A stretch of 64,000 nt of DNA from Candidatus Homeothermus arabinoxylanisolvens (GCA_001689405.1 LUJO01000020.1:1-64000), one strand, 5' to 3'. Positions 36,231 through 47,092 are shown, counted from the first letter of the stretch. Numbers and translations are program-made. The notes: a model not told the origin generated them from the sequence alone.

Positions 36231-38035
36231 TGTATGGCCTGTTTTTCCGTTATGCCTGACGGACGGTAATTTATGAAGTATAGGGCGTCGTTTACTTTAC
36301 CGGCTACATTTTCCGGGCTTGTGAAGTGGAAGCCGCTCTGTACGCCGTCATAGAAGTAATTGGGCTCTCCGACATTGTCGTAGTTACGGTTAATGGCTTT
36401 TATAAGATAGAAACCGGTGTCAAAGCCGAGCATACCCTGTACGGGAACGGCTGACATGAGCGGTGTGCCGTAACGGTTGACATATAGCTCGGTAAACTGT
36501 TTGCTCCGGTAGCTGTCGTTGTCATTGAAGAAACGCGAATATACCGTGGCGTTCATCAGGTGAAGATTGTCGAGCGCGTCACCTCGGAATGTAATCCATT
36601 CCGGATAGCCGAACATTCTTACAAGGCTGTAATCGTCCAAAGCTTCGCGATAGTTCTTCAATGCGCTTATGATGTGGCTGAACTCTGAGGAAGTTGCTGA
36701 CTCCGGAATAAATACGTAGGATGACGATGTGTCAAGTTTCTCAAGATCGGAAGCCTTAAGATAGTTGTTATAGCTTATGTCGATATACTTTTGACCCTCC
36801 TCATCGAGCCGTTTGCGCAGCATTTGGCAGAATTCGGCTTTGTCGGTCTTACCTCCGAGCGCTGAAAGAAATACAGGTATATACTCTCCGTTGCGGTTCA
36901 TGAACTCGTTGATAGCCTGTTCGTACATTGACGAGTGGGGTATGTTGGCCTGTAATATATTGGGGTTTGTCAGATATTGGGTGCCTTTTACGGCAAAAAT
37001 ATTAAGTACTTTTGCGTCATGCAGTGTGGCGTATTCCGCTATAAGATTCAGTTGCTCGTCATTGTCCGGTGTTATTATTATGTCGGCCCCCGTCATTTCA
37101 GGACGTGCGAGTATGGATTTGACGCTGTCGGTATTGTTGGCCGAGTCGTATGCACGTATTACTATATGACGCTTGCTGTCGCGCAGGCTGTCGGCGGCTA
37201 CCAGAAGACCTTTGTAAAATTCGGTATACAGCTGTGCCTGTTTGTCAGGCGAGGTCTGACCGAGCATGAAGGGAAGTATGACGGCCACCTCCGTGGCTTC
37301 TTTTTCAACATCAGCGGTTGCGGTCGAGTCGGCTGAGGGGTTCAGCAGTGCGAGCAGACTGTCGTCACTGTCGGTTGACGCAGTGTCGGCCGGTTCAGCG
37401 GCTGCTTCTTCCTCCTGTACATATTCAGGCTGATCCTCTGTCGTCGGCGCTTCTTCTACCGGTCGGGCTGTCTCCGCAGGCAGTTCCGTGTCGGTATTGT
37501 CGTCAACGGTTGCCTCATTGTCCGGTGTTGGTATGTGCAGTATTGTGCCGCGTTTAAGACCGGTTTTGATCTGTGGATTAGCCTCGATAAGTTCGCTTTG
37601 GGTTATGCCGTAATGTTTGCTTATGCCGTATACGGTCTCACCTTTTTCCACAAGATGCACTTTGTCGTTTTTCCTGCTTCTTACAGGCTTGTCTGTATCC
37701 TCAGGTTGACTTACAGAGCTTATACCGGGGGTTGCTTCTCCGAGATTGGGCATTTCATCCACCGGAAAATATAATGTCATGCCGGCGCGCAGACCGTCGG
37801 CTACCGAAGGATTGTATTTTATTATGTCGGCTTTGGTTATGCCGAGCTCTTTTGTTATACCATATATGGTCTCTTTGGACTTGACTTCACGGTAAAAGTA
37901 TTCTTTACCGTTTATGGTCTTGGTGGGCAAATCGGCTCCTGAAAGATTGATACCGGTTGAAAATGAAGCTGATATCACAACTAAAGTTGCGACGGAGCGG
38001 TATAAGAACCGGAGTGACTTATGTCTTAATTCCAT
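36227..38035 (-). CDS. LysM-LysM-periplasmic-binding-protein fusion
   Basis: 602 residues. Signal peptide, then two LysM domains: about 41-95 (YREVKSKETIYGITKELGIT) and about 128-172 (HLVEKGETVYGISKHYGIT), which bind peptidoglycan. An acidic, Ala/Asp/Thr-rich linker (about 175-250) leads to a type 1 periplasmic-binding fold of the LivK kind (VAVILPFMLGQ, FYKGLLVAADSL, GADIIITPDND, ending FINYRPSG). No permease is nearby, so it probably senses or scaffolds rather than feeds a transporter. It leads the operon with an OMP and a membrane regulator. A -7 box TAAATTTG is at 38068-38061. Confidence 0.85.
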   Translation of the reverse strand: MELRHKSLRFLYRSVATLVVISASFSTGINLSGADLPTKTINGKEYFYREVKSKETIYGITKELGITKADIIKYNPSVADGLRAGMTLYFPVDEMPNLGEATPGISSVSQPEDTDKPVRSRKNDKVHLVEKGETVYGISKHYGITQSELIEANPQIKTGLKRGTILHIPTPDNEATVDDNTDTELPAETARPVEEAPTTEDQPEYVQEEEAAAEPADTASTDSDDSLLALLNPSADSTATADVEKEATEVAVILPFMLGQTSPDKQAQLYTEFYKGLLVAADSLRDSKRHIVIRAYDSANNTDSVKSILARPEMTGADIIITPDNDEQLNLIAEYATLHDAKVLNIFAVKGTQYLTNPNILQANIPHSSMYEQAINEFMNRNGEYIPVFLSALGGKTDKAEFCQMLRKRLDEEGQKYIDISYNNYLKASDLEKLDTSSSYVFIPESATSSEFSHIISALKNYREALDDYSLVRMFGYPEWITFRGDALDNLHLMNATVYSRFFNDNDSYRSKQFTELYVNRYGTPLMSAVPVQGMLGFDTGFYLIKAINRNYDNVGEPNYFYDGVQSGFHFTSPENVAGKVNDALYFINYRPSGITEKQAIQ

Positions 38036-38140
38036 GTCTGTCTATTACGGATTAACGCTACAAATTTACATAGAATTTGCCGATTTACATCTACTTGTAT
38101 ACAAAAAATGCATGTTCGGCGGCTGTCACTTTACGGTATA

Positions 38141-38186
38141 ATAAAAATAACGGAGATAGTCGCTCGGCTATCTCCGTTATTTTTAT
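38141..38186 (-). terminator. Terminator of the OmpA-lipoprotein gene
   Basis: 19-bp perfect stem, 38141-38159 with 38168-38186, ending in T runs on both strands; it lies 12 bases after the stop of the gene at 38198. Confidence 0.85.
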
Positions 38187-38197
38187 ATGGGTCTATG

Positions 38198-38896
38198 TTA
38201 GTTCAAAGTACCGTTTTCTGCCTCCTGTACCATCTTTGGACTGGCGGTGATATATATTTCCACACGACGGTTTTGTGCACGACCTGCGGCGGTCTCGTTT
38301 GAAGCTACATAATCGGCCATAGGTATGCCTTTGGCAGTCAATCGTGTAGGACTTACACCCGAATTTACAAGATAGGTCAGTACTGCCGATGCTCGTTCGT
38401 TGGACAGCTTCTCGTTTACAGCGTAAGAGCCTGTATTGTCCGTGAAACCGAGAATCTGGACATCGGTCAGCGGGTTCTGCTTAAGCGATACGGCAAACTG
38501 GCTCAAGTCCTGACGGGCCTGTGTGTTGAGAGTATACTTGCCGGTGGGGAAGAGAATACCGCCTTCAAATGTCACCTTTATGGCCTGAAGACCGTTTTGG
38601 TCAGTGGTCTGTTCTACGGTTGCGTCGGGCAACGATGCTTCGAGCTGTTGCTGCTGCTTGTCCATCTTTTTACCGATAAGCGCACCCGCTCCGGCACCTA
38701 CGGCGGCGCCGATGGCGCTTCCTATTCCGGCACCCTTGCCGCCTCCGATCAATGCACCTAATCCGGCGCCTACGGCAGCTCCGCCGCCGCCTCCGATCAA
38801 AGCGCCTTTACCGGTATTTGTCATCGAATTACATCCCGATGAAAGGAGCATACATGCTGACAACAGGGCTGCTCCGGTGATTTTTAGAAGTCTCAT
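38198..38896 (-). CDS. OmpA-family lipoprotein with glycine-zipper segment
   Basis: 232 residues. Lipoprotein signal with lipobox SSGC (Cys22), then a glycine-zipper region of alternating Gly/Ala (GALIGGGGGAAVGAGLGALI, about 31-80), then an OmpA peptidoglycan-binding domain (about 100-225) with LGFTDNTGS, NEKLSNERASAVLTYL and the conserved GRAQNRRVEIYI. It tethers the outer membrane to peptidoglycan. A -7 box TATCTTTG is at 38942-38935. Confidence 0.92.
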   Translation of the reverse strand: MRLLKITGAALLSACMLLSSGCNSMTNTGKGALIGGGGGAAVGAGLGALIGGGKGAGIGSAIGAAVGAGAGALIGKKMDKQQQQLEASLPDATVEQTTDQNGLQAIKVTFEGGILFPTGKYTLNTQARQDLSQFAVSLKQNPLTDVQILGFTDNTGSYAVNEKLSNERASAVLTYLVNSGVSPTRLTAKGIPMADYVASNETAAGRAQNRRVEIYITASPKMVQEAENGTLN

Positions 38897-39036
38897 AATT
38901 ACGTGTTAAAATTAAGTTAATATATCCGCAATTGCAAAGATAAGAATATTATCAATTACATGCGATATTATTTTCTCTTTACTTTTAAATACAAGATAAA
39001 TCGGTTAATTGTTTTCGTCTTGTGGGGATTTTTAGC

Positions 39037-39044
39037 TAAGTTTG
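39037..39044 (+). promoter_or_regulatory. -7 box of the EamA gene
   Basis: TAAGTTTG, 24 bases before the ATG at 39069. Confidence 0.45.
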
Positions 39045-39068
39045 CATATTATTTGAAATGCATGGGAA

Positions 39069-39995
39069 ATGAGTTATTTGTCACATATAGGGCGTAGCCG
39101 CATGTTTTGGTTTCATTTGGGCGCAATCCTTACGATTGTTGCGTGGGGTATATCTTTTGTTTCTACAAAAGTATTGCTTGACAACGGGTTGCAGCCGACC
39201 GAGGTGTATATATACCGTACACTGCTCGCCTACGTACTCGTACTCGCTGTATGTCATAAACGTATACTGTCCAATTCATTGCGTGACGAGCTGCTGTTTT
39301 TTGCTTGTGGCCTGTGTGCCGGCTCGCTTTATTTCATCGCCGAAAATACGGCTCTTGAATATACACTTGTATCCAATGTGTCGCTGATAGTCACTCTTGC
39401 CCCGCTTATCACCACTCTTTTGGTGGGAGCGGTTTATAAAAGCGAAAAACCGACCAAAGGCATCTTGATCGGTTCGTTTATAGCGCTGACCGGAGTCGGT
39501 TTCGTCATATTCAACAGCAGTTTTGTCCTTGATGTCAAGCCGCTCGGTGACTTGCTGTCGCTTGCCGCGGCAGTGTCGTGGGCCGTGTATTCGCTTGTGC
39601 TGCGTAAGCTTAATGCGTTTTATACGGTGATGTTTATTTCGCGTAAGACCTTTTTTTACGGTATGCTCACCGCTTTGCCTTTCCTGTGGTTTCAGCCTGA
39701 ACACACATCGTTCACTGTGCTGATAAAACCCGAGGTATGGCCCAACTTCCTGTTCTTGGGCGTGTTCTGCTCTATGCTCGCTTTTATCATATGGGCATGG
39801 GCCAACAAAGGGCTCGGAGCCGTCAAAGCAAATAACTACCTATATTTCCAACCGATAGTCACACTCGTCGCTTCGGCCCTGTTTTTGGGCGAGAAAGTCT
39901 CGATAATAGGCTATACCGGTTGTGCCTTGATTCTGGCCGGTGTATGGCTTAGCGATCGTTTCGGCCCAAGAAAAGCGAACTCACGTCATAAATAG
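39069..39995 (+). CDS. EamA/DMT-family transporter
   Basis: 308 residues with about ten membrane helices in two EamA repeats: the first from AILTIVAWGISFVSTKVLL, the second from LLSLAAAVSWAVYSLVLRKL. The conserved end of each repeat (PLITTLLVGAVYKSEKPT and IVTLVASALFLGEKVS) is present. Relatives export small metabolites such as amino acids or nucleosides in the inner membrane; the substrate is not known. It converges on the AlkD-like gene with a 7-base gap. Confidence 0.88.
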   Translation: MSYLSHIGRSRMFWFHLGAILTIVAWGISFVSTKVLLDNGLQPTEVYIYRTLLAYVLVLAVCHKRILSNSLRDELLFFACGLCAGSLYFIAENTALEYTLVSNVSLIVTLAPLITTLLVGAVYKSEKPTKGILIGSFIALTGVGFVIFNSSFVLDVKPLGDLLSLAAAVSWAVYSLVLRKLNAFYTVMFISRKTFFYGMLTALPFLWFQPEHTSFTVLIKPEVWPNFLFLGVFCSMLAFIIWAWANKGLGAVKANNYLYFQPIVTLVASALFLGEKVSIIGYTGCALILAGVWLSDRFGPRKANSRHK

Positions 39996-40002
39996 ACACG
40001 GC

Positions 40003-40548
40003 TCACTCCTCGTCAAGAAATTCAATCTCTTCGATAAGTGCGCGTGATATGGAACGTGTCAGTTCTGTGTCGCGGTTAAGTTCGGCTATGGCATATGCTT
40101 TTATTTCGGCCTTGCCTTCGGGCAGCAGATTAAACATTAGCCTTAATGCCGTATATCGGTTCATGTCGTCGTCGCTTACTATAAGCTCGTCGGCCAAGAC
40201 CCTTGCGAACGGCATGTGCTTGAGCAGTTTCATGCAAAGTATGTCGGCTACTTCCGCCGTGGGCGCCGAGGTTGCCCATTCTCTCGCCGTATTTATGTCC
40301 ATCTCTTCTCGTGGAAATATCATCGGAGCAAGCAACATGCTTTCACGCGTCGACGAATTGGCCCAGAGTTGTCGTGCCAGTTCCTGTGACGGAGCTGTTT
40401 CCGATGCTATTTCTGATAGATGTGGTAGATTTACTCCGAAAATTATCCGGTATGGGGCTCCCATACGACGCATATAGTCGGCTACCGCTCCGTTGCGCAT
40501 GGCGTACAGGCGGTGTTTCACTTCCTGCATTTTATTGAATTGTGTCAT
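40003..40548 (-). CDS. DNA-alkylation-repair (AlkD/HEAT-like) protein
   Basis: 181 residues, all helical. RNGAVADYMRRMGAPYRIIFGVNLP, STRESMLLAPMIFPREEM and the end RSISRALIEEIEFLDEE match the HEAT-like AlkD family of Bacteroidota, some members of which remove alkylated bases. It overlaps the thiH stop by 4 bases and is read with the thiamine operon, an odd partner that may only share the transcript. Activity is inferred from family pattern only. Confidence 0.72.
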   Translation of the reverse strand: MTQFNKMQEVKHRLYAMRNGAVADYMRRMGAPYRIIFGVNLPHLSEIASETAPSQELARQLWANSSTRESMLLAPMIFPREEMDINTAREWATSAPTAEVADILCMKLLKHMPFARVLADELIVSDDDMNRYTALRLMFNLLPEGKAEIKAYAIAELNRDTELTRSISRALIEEIEFLDEE

Positions 40549-41660
40549 ATTACGTCAAATATTTTATCCCAGTCTTTCCATACGGCTTCATATCCGAGCC
40601 TGTGTATGCTGTCAGCCACGTCATGCGGGCTGCGGTTGTCGCTTACTTCAAATTGTTCCAGTGAGTCGGGCGATACCGAATAACCTCCCGGGTCGGTCTT
40701 GCTTCCCGCACTCATCGACGTGACTCCGAGCTGCATCATGTTTTCGCGGAACCCCGGCTTCTCTCTTGTCGAATAGCTGATGTCGACGTCATGGTCGAAA
40801 ATTCTGTACGCAAATGTGAGCTGGGCCAGTTCCTTGTCGCTCATGACAACATTGGGCTGAAACCCTCCCTTGGACGGCCTCATGCGCGGGAAGTTGACCG
40901 AGAACTTCGTTTTCCAGTAATTTTTGCGCAGGTATCGCAGATGACGCGCCATCATGGTCACGTCGGTACGCCAGTCTTCAAGACCTATAAGCACCCCCAT
41001 GCCTATTTTGTGTACACCGGCCTGTCCCATTCGGTCATATCCGTTAAGGCGCCAGTCATATATGGACTTCATGCCTGTCGGATGATACTTTTTATAGTTG
41101 GCTTCGTTGTATGTTTCCTGAAAGCATACAACTCCGTTAAGCCCCGATTGTGTCAGGCGGAAGTAATCTTCCGATTTCAAAGGCTGCACCTCTATGCTGA
41201 GGTTGCTGAAGTAGGGCCGGCATGTGCGCAGCGCCTGTTCAAGATAGTCTATGCCGGCTTTAGCCGGATTTTCTCCCGTTACTATAAGAAGATTTTCAAA
41301 GGGGCCGAGCCGGCGTATGGCTTTGCACTCTTCCTCAATCTGCTCCATGGTCAGTATCGTGCGTTTGAACGGGTTGTTATGGTTAAACCCGCAATAAACG
41401 CATGCGTTGGCGCATGAATTGGTTATGTACAAAGGTATATACATGCTTATCGTTTTACCGAAGCGTTCCTGCGTATACTTGCGGCTAAGACGCGCCATCG
41501 GTTCGAGATAGGCCGCTCCGGCGGGTGAGATAAGCGCCATAAAGTCATCTACGGTCAGCTGTTCCTTGTCAAGGGCGCTTTCGACGTCGCGAGCCGTCAT
41601 TGACGCAATGCGGCGGCTTGTATCGTCCCAACTGTATTTTTTAATTTCGTCGTAAAACAT
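40545..41660 (-). CDS. thiH: 2-iminoacetate synthase
   Basis: 371 residues from ATG 41660 (the longer ORF would overlap thiC). Radical-SAM enzyme with the cluster motif CANACVYCGF, and the C-terminal BATS-type domain. It cleaves tyrosine to give dehydroglycine for the thiazole ring, the oxygen-independent counterpart of ThiO, which fits an anaerobe. It follows thiC by 11 bases in the thiamine operon. Confidence 0.95.
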   Translation of the reverse strand: MFYDEIKKYSWDDTSRRIASMTARDVESALDKEQLTVDDFMALISPAGAAYLEPMARLSRKYTQERFGKTISMYIPLYITNSCANACVYCGFNHNNPFKRTILTMEQIEEECKAIRRLGPFENLLIVTGENPAKAGIDYLEQALRTCRPYFSNLSIEVQPLKSEDYFRLTQSGLNGVVCFQETYNEANYKKYHPTGMKSIYDWRLNGYDRMGQAGVHKIGMGVLIGLEDWRTDVTMMARHLRYLRKNYWKTKFSVNFPRMRPSKGGFQPNVVMSDKELAQLTFAYRIFDHDVDISYSTREKPGFRENMMQLGVTSMSAGSKTDPGGYSVSPDSLEQFEVSDNRSPHDVADSIHRLGYEAVWKDWDKIFDVI

Positions 41661-41671
41661 TTTGCATCTGA

Positions 41672-43381
<1,710 letters not shown>

Positions 43382-43389
43382 TTAAAATA

Positions 43390-44163
43390 TTATTTTAAGA
43401 AAGAAGTGAGCGGCGAGGTGGCCTGTGCCGATGAGTACTGTCGTCCGAGTCCGGCAATATATGCTTTGCGTCCGGCTTCGACCGCGAGCTTGAATGCTAC
43501 GGCCATTTCCACCGGGTCGCCGGCAACGGCTATGGCGGTATTCACCAGAACGGCGTCAGCTCCCATCTCCATGGCATCGGCCGCGTGTGACGGAGCTCCG
43601 AGACCTGCATCAATCACTACGGGTACACGGCTCTCCGCTATGATTATTTCGAGAAGGTCGCGCGTTTTAAGGCCTTTGTTCGTGCCAATAGGCGCTCCAA
43701 GCGGCATCACGGCCGATGTGCCTGCCTCTTCAAGTCGTTTGCAAAGCACCGGATCGGCCTGAATATAAGGCAGTACCTTGAAGCCCTCCTTAGCAAGGAT
43801 CTCGGTGGCGGCAAGGGTCTCTATAGGGTCGGGCAATAAATATTTGGGGTCGGGATGTATTTCAAGCTTTATAAAATCGGTATGAAATATGTCGCGCGAC
43901 AGTTTGGCCGCGAATACGGCTTCTTTGGCATTGCGCACTCCCGATGTATTTGGCAGAAACTGAACCTTGTCGCGGTTTATATGTCGTAGCATGTCATCGT
44001 CGCGCTCGTTATCCATATCGATGCGCTTCATGGCCACTGTTATCATTTCGGAACCGGAAGCAAGTATTGCCTCAAGCATCAGTTCGTTGGACGAGAATTT
44101 TCCCGTTCCTACAAACAGTCGTGAATTGAATTCACGGCCGCCTATGTTCAAATAGTCTTGCAT
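43390..44163 (-). CDS. thiG: Thiazole synthase
   Basis: 257 residues: [18 protein letters not shown] at the start, the catalytic Lys in TVAMKRID (about residue 42), the [15 protein letters not shown] loop and the phosphate-binding end [19 protein letters not shown]. It builds the thiazole ring from DXP, dehydroglycine and ThiS-thiocarboxylate. It works with ThiH, ThiS and TenI, all in this operon. A 61-base gap separates it from thiE. Confidence 0.96.
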   Translation of the reverse strand: MQDYLNIGGREFNSRLFVGTGKFSSNELMLEAILASGSEMITVAMKRIDMDNERDDDMLRHINRDKVQFLPNTSGVRNAKEAVFAAKLSRDIFHTDFIKLEIHPDPKYLLPDPIETLAATEILAKEGFKVLPYIQADPVLCKRLEEAGTSAVMPLGAPIGTNKGLKTRDLLEIIIAESRVPVVIDAGLGAPSHAADAMEMGADAVLVNTAIAVAGDPVEMAVAFKLAVEAGRKAYIAGLGRQYSSAQATSPLTSFLK

Positions 44164-44224
44164 GTTGATGTGATAATGTTGTTAAATTATGATTTAACGA
44201 TTGTTATTCTGACTACGGTAAGTG

Positions 44225-44845
44225 TCAGTCATGTTTCAGCCGGGAGAGAATCTCACGGGTATATTCTACCGGGTCGGGGGCATTGATTATGGCTCCCGAT
44301 ACTGCTATTCCCTGTACACCGGTCGACATAATGTCGTTTATGTCTTCGAGCGTTATACCTCCTATGGCCACTACCGGAAGTTCTGACCCGGCGTTGGTTA
44401 CCTCTGCCATTATATCGCGGTAGCCTTCTATGCCGAGAGTCGGCGATAATTTTTTCTTTGTCGTAGTATGTCTGAACGGTCCAAGTCCTATATAGTCCAC
44501 GTCGATGCCGCGCATGGCCATGATATCGGCTGCCGTATTGGCCGTGACGCCTATTATGGCATGAGGACCGAGATATTCACGGGCTTTGGCGGGCGGCATG
44601 TCGTCTTTCCCGAGATGTACGCCGTGTACGCGCAACTCTTTCACAAGCTCTACGTTGTCGTCGATTATCAGTATTACGTCGTTTTCTTTGCACAGCGGTA
44701 TTATTTCGAGAGCCGTGTCGCGAAGTTCGTCATATGAGGCATCTTTCATGCGCAGTTGCACCCATTTGCAACCGCCTTCGATTGCCATCTGTACTTCTTC
44801 CGCTATTGAGTATTTGTCAGAGGGATGAGTTATGAATTGTAACAT
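44225..44845 (-). CDS. thiE: Thiamine-phosphate synthase
   Basis: 206-residue TIM barrel with the ThiE signature: WVQLRMKDA (Arg-x-Lys for the pyrophosphate), the Mg-binding DDN in LIIDDNVEL, and VHLGKDD and VVAIGGITLEDI. It joins HMP-PP and thiazole phosphate to make TMP. The neighbouring gene (44864-45454) is a relative that lacks these residues, so this is the true ThiE. Confidence 0.95.
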   Translation of the reverse strand: MLQFITHPSDKYSIAEEVQMAIEGGCKWVQLRMKDASYDELRDTALEIIPLCKENDVILIIDDNVELVKELRVHGVHLGKDDMPPAKAREYLGPHAIIGVTANTAADIMAMRGIDVDYIGLGPFRHTTTKKKLSPTLGIEGYRDIMAEVTNAGSELPVVAIGGITLEDINDIMSTGVQGIAVSGAIINAPDPVEYTREILSRLKHD

Positions 44846-44863
44846 TTCAGTATCTATGTCGTT

Positions 44864-45454
44864 TTATGATATTACACTTGTAAGCTTATAAAGACGCTGT
44901 TTAAGCTCATCTGCCGTTTGCGCGCTCCAGATATATCCGAGTACGGCATATCCGATAAACGGGTACTGCTTCAGCACGGATATGTTTTCAGAAGTTATGC
45001 CTCCGAGAGCCACTACCTTTCCTATAGGAAGCGATGATAGCTGCCCGTGTGTGAAGGCTCCTTTGTAGTGCGCTTTGGATATGCTGTCACATACAGGGCT
45101 TAGAGTGACGAAATCGACATTTCGTGCCGCTTCATTGACCTCCTCGACTGAATGGCATGTACGGCTTACCGATCCGTTGTAAAGTTGGGGCGCTTGGGGA
45201 CATCTTGAGTTGAGGTGTATGCCTCCGAGATTGAATTCGTTCAATAACTCAAAATGTCCGTGCAGTCTCAGTCGCGAATGATAACGCTGCGGTATCGCTT
45301 CGATAAGACGTTTCATGTCGCTGTATGTAGCTCCGGGATGACGTAGATGCACGAAAGTAGCGCCTCCGTCAAGCAGAATGGCTATATATTTCGCCTCGTC
45401 GGGATGTATGTCCTGAGGCGTTATGACTATGAGAAGGCTCTTTTTATCCGCCAT
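44864..45454 (-). CDS. tenI: TenI-like thiazole tautomerase (ThiE relative lacking the TMP-synthase residues)
   Basis: 196 residues, same fold as ThiE but without its active-site motifs: VHLRHPGA where ThiE has an Arg-x-Lys pair, RLHGHFELL where it has IDDN, and IHLNSRC where it has HLGKDD. It keeps TCHSVEE, matching the B. subtilis TenI stretch around its general acid/base His122. TenI aromatises the ThiG product before condensation, so a gene between thiS and thiE suits it. It overlaps thiS by 11 bases. That it is a tautomerase and not a weak ThiE is inference. Confidence 0.78.
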   Translation of the reverse strand: MADKKSLLIVITPQDIHPDEAKYIAILLDGGATFVHLRHPGATYSDMKRLIEAIPQRYHSRLRLHGHFELLNEFNLGGIHLNSRCPQAPQLYNGSVSRTCHSVEEVNEAARNVDFVTLSPVCDSISKAHYKGAFTHGQLSSLPIGKVVALGGITSENISVLKQYPFIGYAVLGYIWSAQTADELKQRLYKLTSVIS

Positions 45455-45644
45455 AAAACGGTTCTATGACGAGAACGGAATCTCCTTCTTTCAGTATGGT
45501 CGAGTCGCGGTCGGTCAATGATACGACTTCACCGTTAAGAGCCGTAGCTATGTCGGTGGGGTCTATGCCTGCCAGATTTAACGCTCCTTGAAGGGAAGTG
45601 TGTTCGGGTACACTTAGCGGCTTGTTATTTACAGTAATGTTCAT
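45444..45644 (-). CDS. thiS: Sulfur carrier protein ThiS
   Basis: 66 residues, ubiquitin fold, ending in the required Gly-Gly (PFYGG). The terminal Gly is normally adenylated by ThiF and turned into a thiocarboxylate that feeds ThiG. thiF is not seen in the operon. Overlaps tenI by 11 bases. Confidence 0.95.
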   Translation of the reverse strand: MNITVNNKPLSVPEHTSLQGALNLAGIDPTDIATALNGEVVSLTDRDSTILKEGDSVLVIEPFYGG

Positions 45645-45654
45645 GACTTATATG

Positions 45655-46476
45655 TTATTTGGTTATTGTTATATCGAGTGGAACAGGAGCGTATAGATGA
45701 TCCACCGGGCCGTGTCCGGATCCCGTTCTGACACGTGCTCCTGCTTTGAGTGCTTCGTAAATGTAGTTTTTTGCTTTTACGACACTGTCGTGTATGTCAT
45801 ATCCTTTTGCTAAAAATGACGCTATTGCCGATGACAGCGTGCAACCGGTGCCATGTGTATTGGCGGTGGCTATACGTCTGCTCTCTATCGGTATGAGTTT
45901 TTGCCCCGGAGCAAGCGATAGGAGGTCGACCGATACGTCCGTGTCATTATTGCGGTCTCCGCCTTTGAGCAGTACGCTCCGGGCGCCCATTTCATGCAGT
46001 CGCGAGCTTTGAATGACAGGATTGTCCGTGCCGGTCAGTACCGCGGCCTCGTCAACATTGGGAGTAATGATTGTCGATAGCGGTATGAGTCGATTGACAA
46101 TCGTATCTATGGCATCGTCGCTTAGCAGCCTGTCGCCCGAAGTAGCCACCATGACGGGGTCAAGAACTACGTTCTCGGCCCTGTTGAGGGTCAACGCGTC
46201 AGCTACTGCATTTGCTATGTCAGCAGAAAACAGCATGCCGGTTTTTACTGCCATAGGACGTATGTCGTTGAATACGGCGTCAATCTGTCCGTATACAATC
46301 GACGGGTCTATACCTTGTACATCGGTCACCCCGCATGTGTTTTGTACGGTAATCGCTGTTATCGCTGTCATGGCATATACACCGAGGGCCGACATTGTTT
46401 TTATGTCGGCTTGAATGCCGGCGCCGCCTGAACAGTCGGAACCCGCTATTGATAGTGCAGTGCGATAGGTGAACAT
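45655..46476 (-). CDS. thiD: Hydroxymethylpyrimidine/phosphomethylpyrimidine kinase
   Basis: 273 residues, ribokinase fold: SIAGSDCSGGAGIQADIKTMSALGVY at the start and the nucleotide/anion-hole motif GTGCTLSSAIASFLAKG near the end. It phosphorylates HMP twice to give HMP-PP for ThiE. First gene of the operon; its ATG is 78 bases after the riboswitch core. Confidence 0.95.
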   Translation of the reverse strand: MFTYRTALSIAGSDCSGGAGIQADIKTMSALGVYAMTAITAITVQNTCGVTDVQGIDPSIVYGQIDAVFNDIRPMAVKTGMLFSADIANAVADALTLNRAENVVLDPVMVATSGDRLLSDDAIDTIVNRLIPLSTIITPNVDEAAVLTGTDNPVIQSSRLHEMGARSVLLKGGDRNNDTDVSVDLLSLAPGQKLIPIESRRIATANTHGTGCTLSSAIASFLAKGYDIHDSVVKAKNYIYEALKAGARVRTGSGHGPVDHLYAPVPLDITITK

Positions 46477-46553
46477 GTATCTTTTGTCTTAATAACAAAG
46501 TTTGCGACAAAAAGGCTGTTGCACACCTGATAAAATTTGTTGGACTACAATCC

Positions 46554-46635
46554 GACAATCCCTTCGCCGGTCTTAACCGTTTCAGGTTCGTAGGGTATGA
46601 TCTCAGCTCGCATAGGTGTGCGGCACCCCTTTGTC
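46554..46635 (-). ncRNA. TPP riboswitch
   Basis: Minus strand reads AGGGGTGCC, then GCTGAGATCATACCC, GAACCTG and GGCGAAGGGA, the invariant TPP (THI element) core in order, closed by P1 GACAA (46635-46631) / TTGTC (46558-46554). It sits directly after the predicted transcription start and upstream of thiD, so it should switch the seven thiamine genes off when TPP is plentiful. The region 46477-46801 (325 bases) holds this element, the two divergent promoters and no further gene. Confidence 0.95.
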
Positions 46636-46644
46636 TTCAACATG

Positions 46645-46675
46645 CAAAATTAATCAGATTATGTCATAATACAAA
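46645..46675 (-). promoter_or_regulatory. Promoter of the thiamine operon
   Basis: Minus strand TTTG (46675-46672), 19 bases, TAATTTTG (46652-46645). The start of transcription would be at the 5' edge of the riboswitch. Confidence 0.7.
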
Positions 46676-46744
46676 ATTTTAGGCATAAAACCTTTCTTAG
46701 CGTAATTTTACATGAAAATAATCGTATAATGTGAATAATTGTGA

Positions 46745-46752
46745 TATATTTG
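46745..46752 (+). promoter_or_regulatory. -7 box of the DUF4062-STAND operon
   Basis: TATATTTG, 49 bases before the ATG of the small membrane protein at 46802; no clear -33. Confidence 0.45.
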
Positions 46753-46801
46753 CATCATATTAGCTCGATGTAACATTATTAACCTTTAAATTTTTAAAGA
46801 C

Positions 46802-47086
46802 ATGAAAGCTTTTTTGCAATTATTGTGGCCTCTTGTTATCGGCCTTTTGTTAGCGTGGCTCCTTTCCATAAATCCCGTTAAGGAATACGGATGGTTTATG
46901 GGACTTATACATGGAGGTCTTCTTGTCCCTAACTGGATTATAAGCTGGTTTGACAGTTCGTGGTTGCTTTCGGCACCGTTGCATACTACCATGTATACCG
47001 TGGACTGGTGGATAGCTGCTGTCCTGAATGTCATAGGATGGGTGTGGATAGTCATCGGCTTCTTTGGGAATCTTTTCCGCAAATGA
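46802..47086 (+). CDS. Small tryptophan-rich membrane protein encoded with the DUF4062 NTPase
   Basis: 94 residues, not recognised as any named family. It has two hydrophobic helices, about 4-23 (FLQLLWPLVIGLLLAWLLSI) and about 68-90 (WWIAAVLNVIGWVWIVIGFF), and a connecting stretch with amphipathic and aromatic residues (YGWFMGLIHGG, NWIISWFDSSWLL). Ten of 94 residues are Trp. It ends in basic residues (FRK). It lies 6 bases before the giant NTPase gene and shares its promoter, so a membrane effector or anchor of the system is a reasonable guess, but no function can be assigned. Confidence 0.7.
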   Translation: MKAFLQLLWPLVIGLLLAWLLSINPVKEYGWFMGLIHGGLLVPNWIISWFDSSWLLSAPLHTTMYTVDWWIAAVLNVIGWVWIVIGFFGNLFRK

Positions 47087-47092
47087 TAGAGC

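Noticed and set aside
32309..38035. Polysaccharide utilisation locus (SusC/SusD)
   Set aside because: The large OMP lacks a carboxypeptidase-like domain and clear TonB box, no SusD-like lipoprotein or glycosidase is adjacent.
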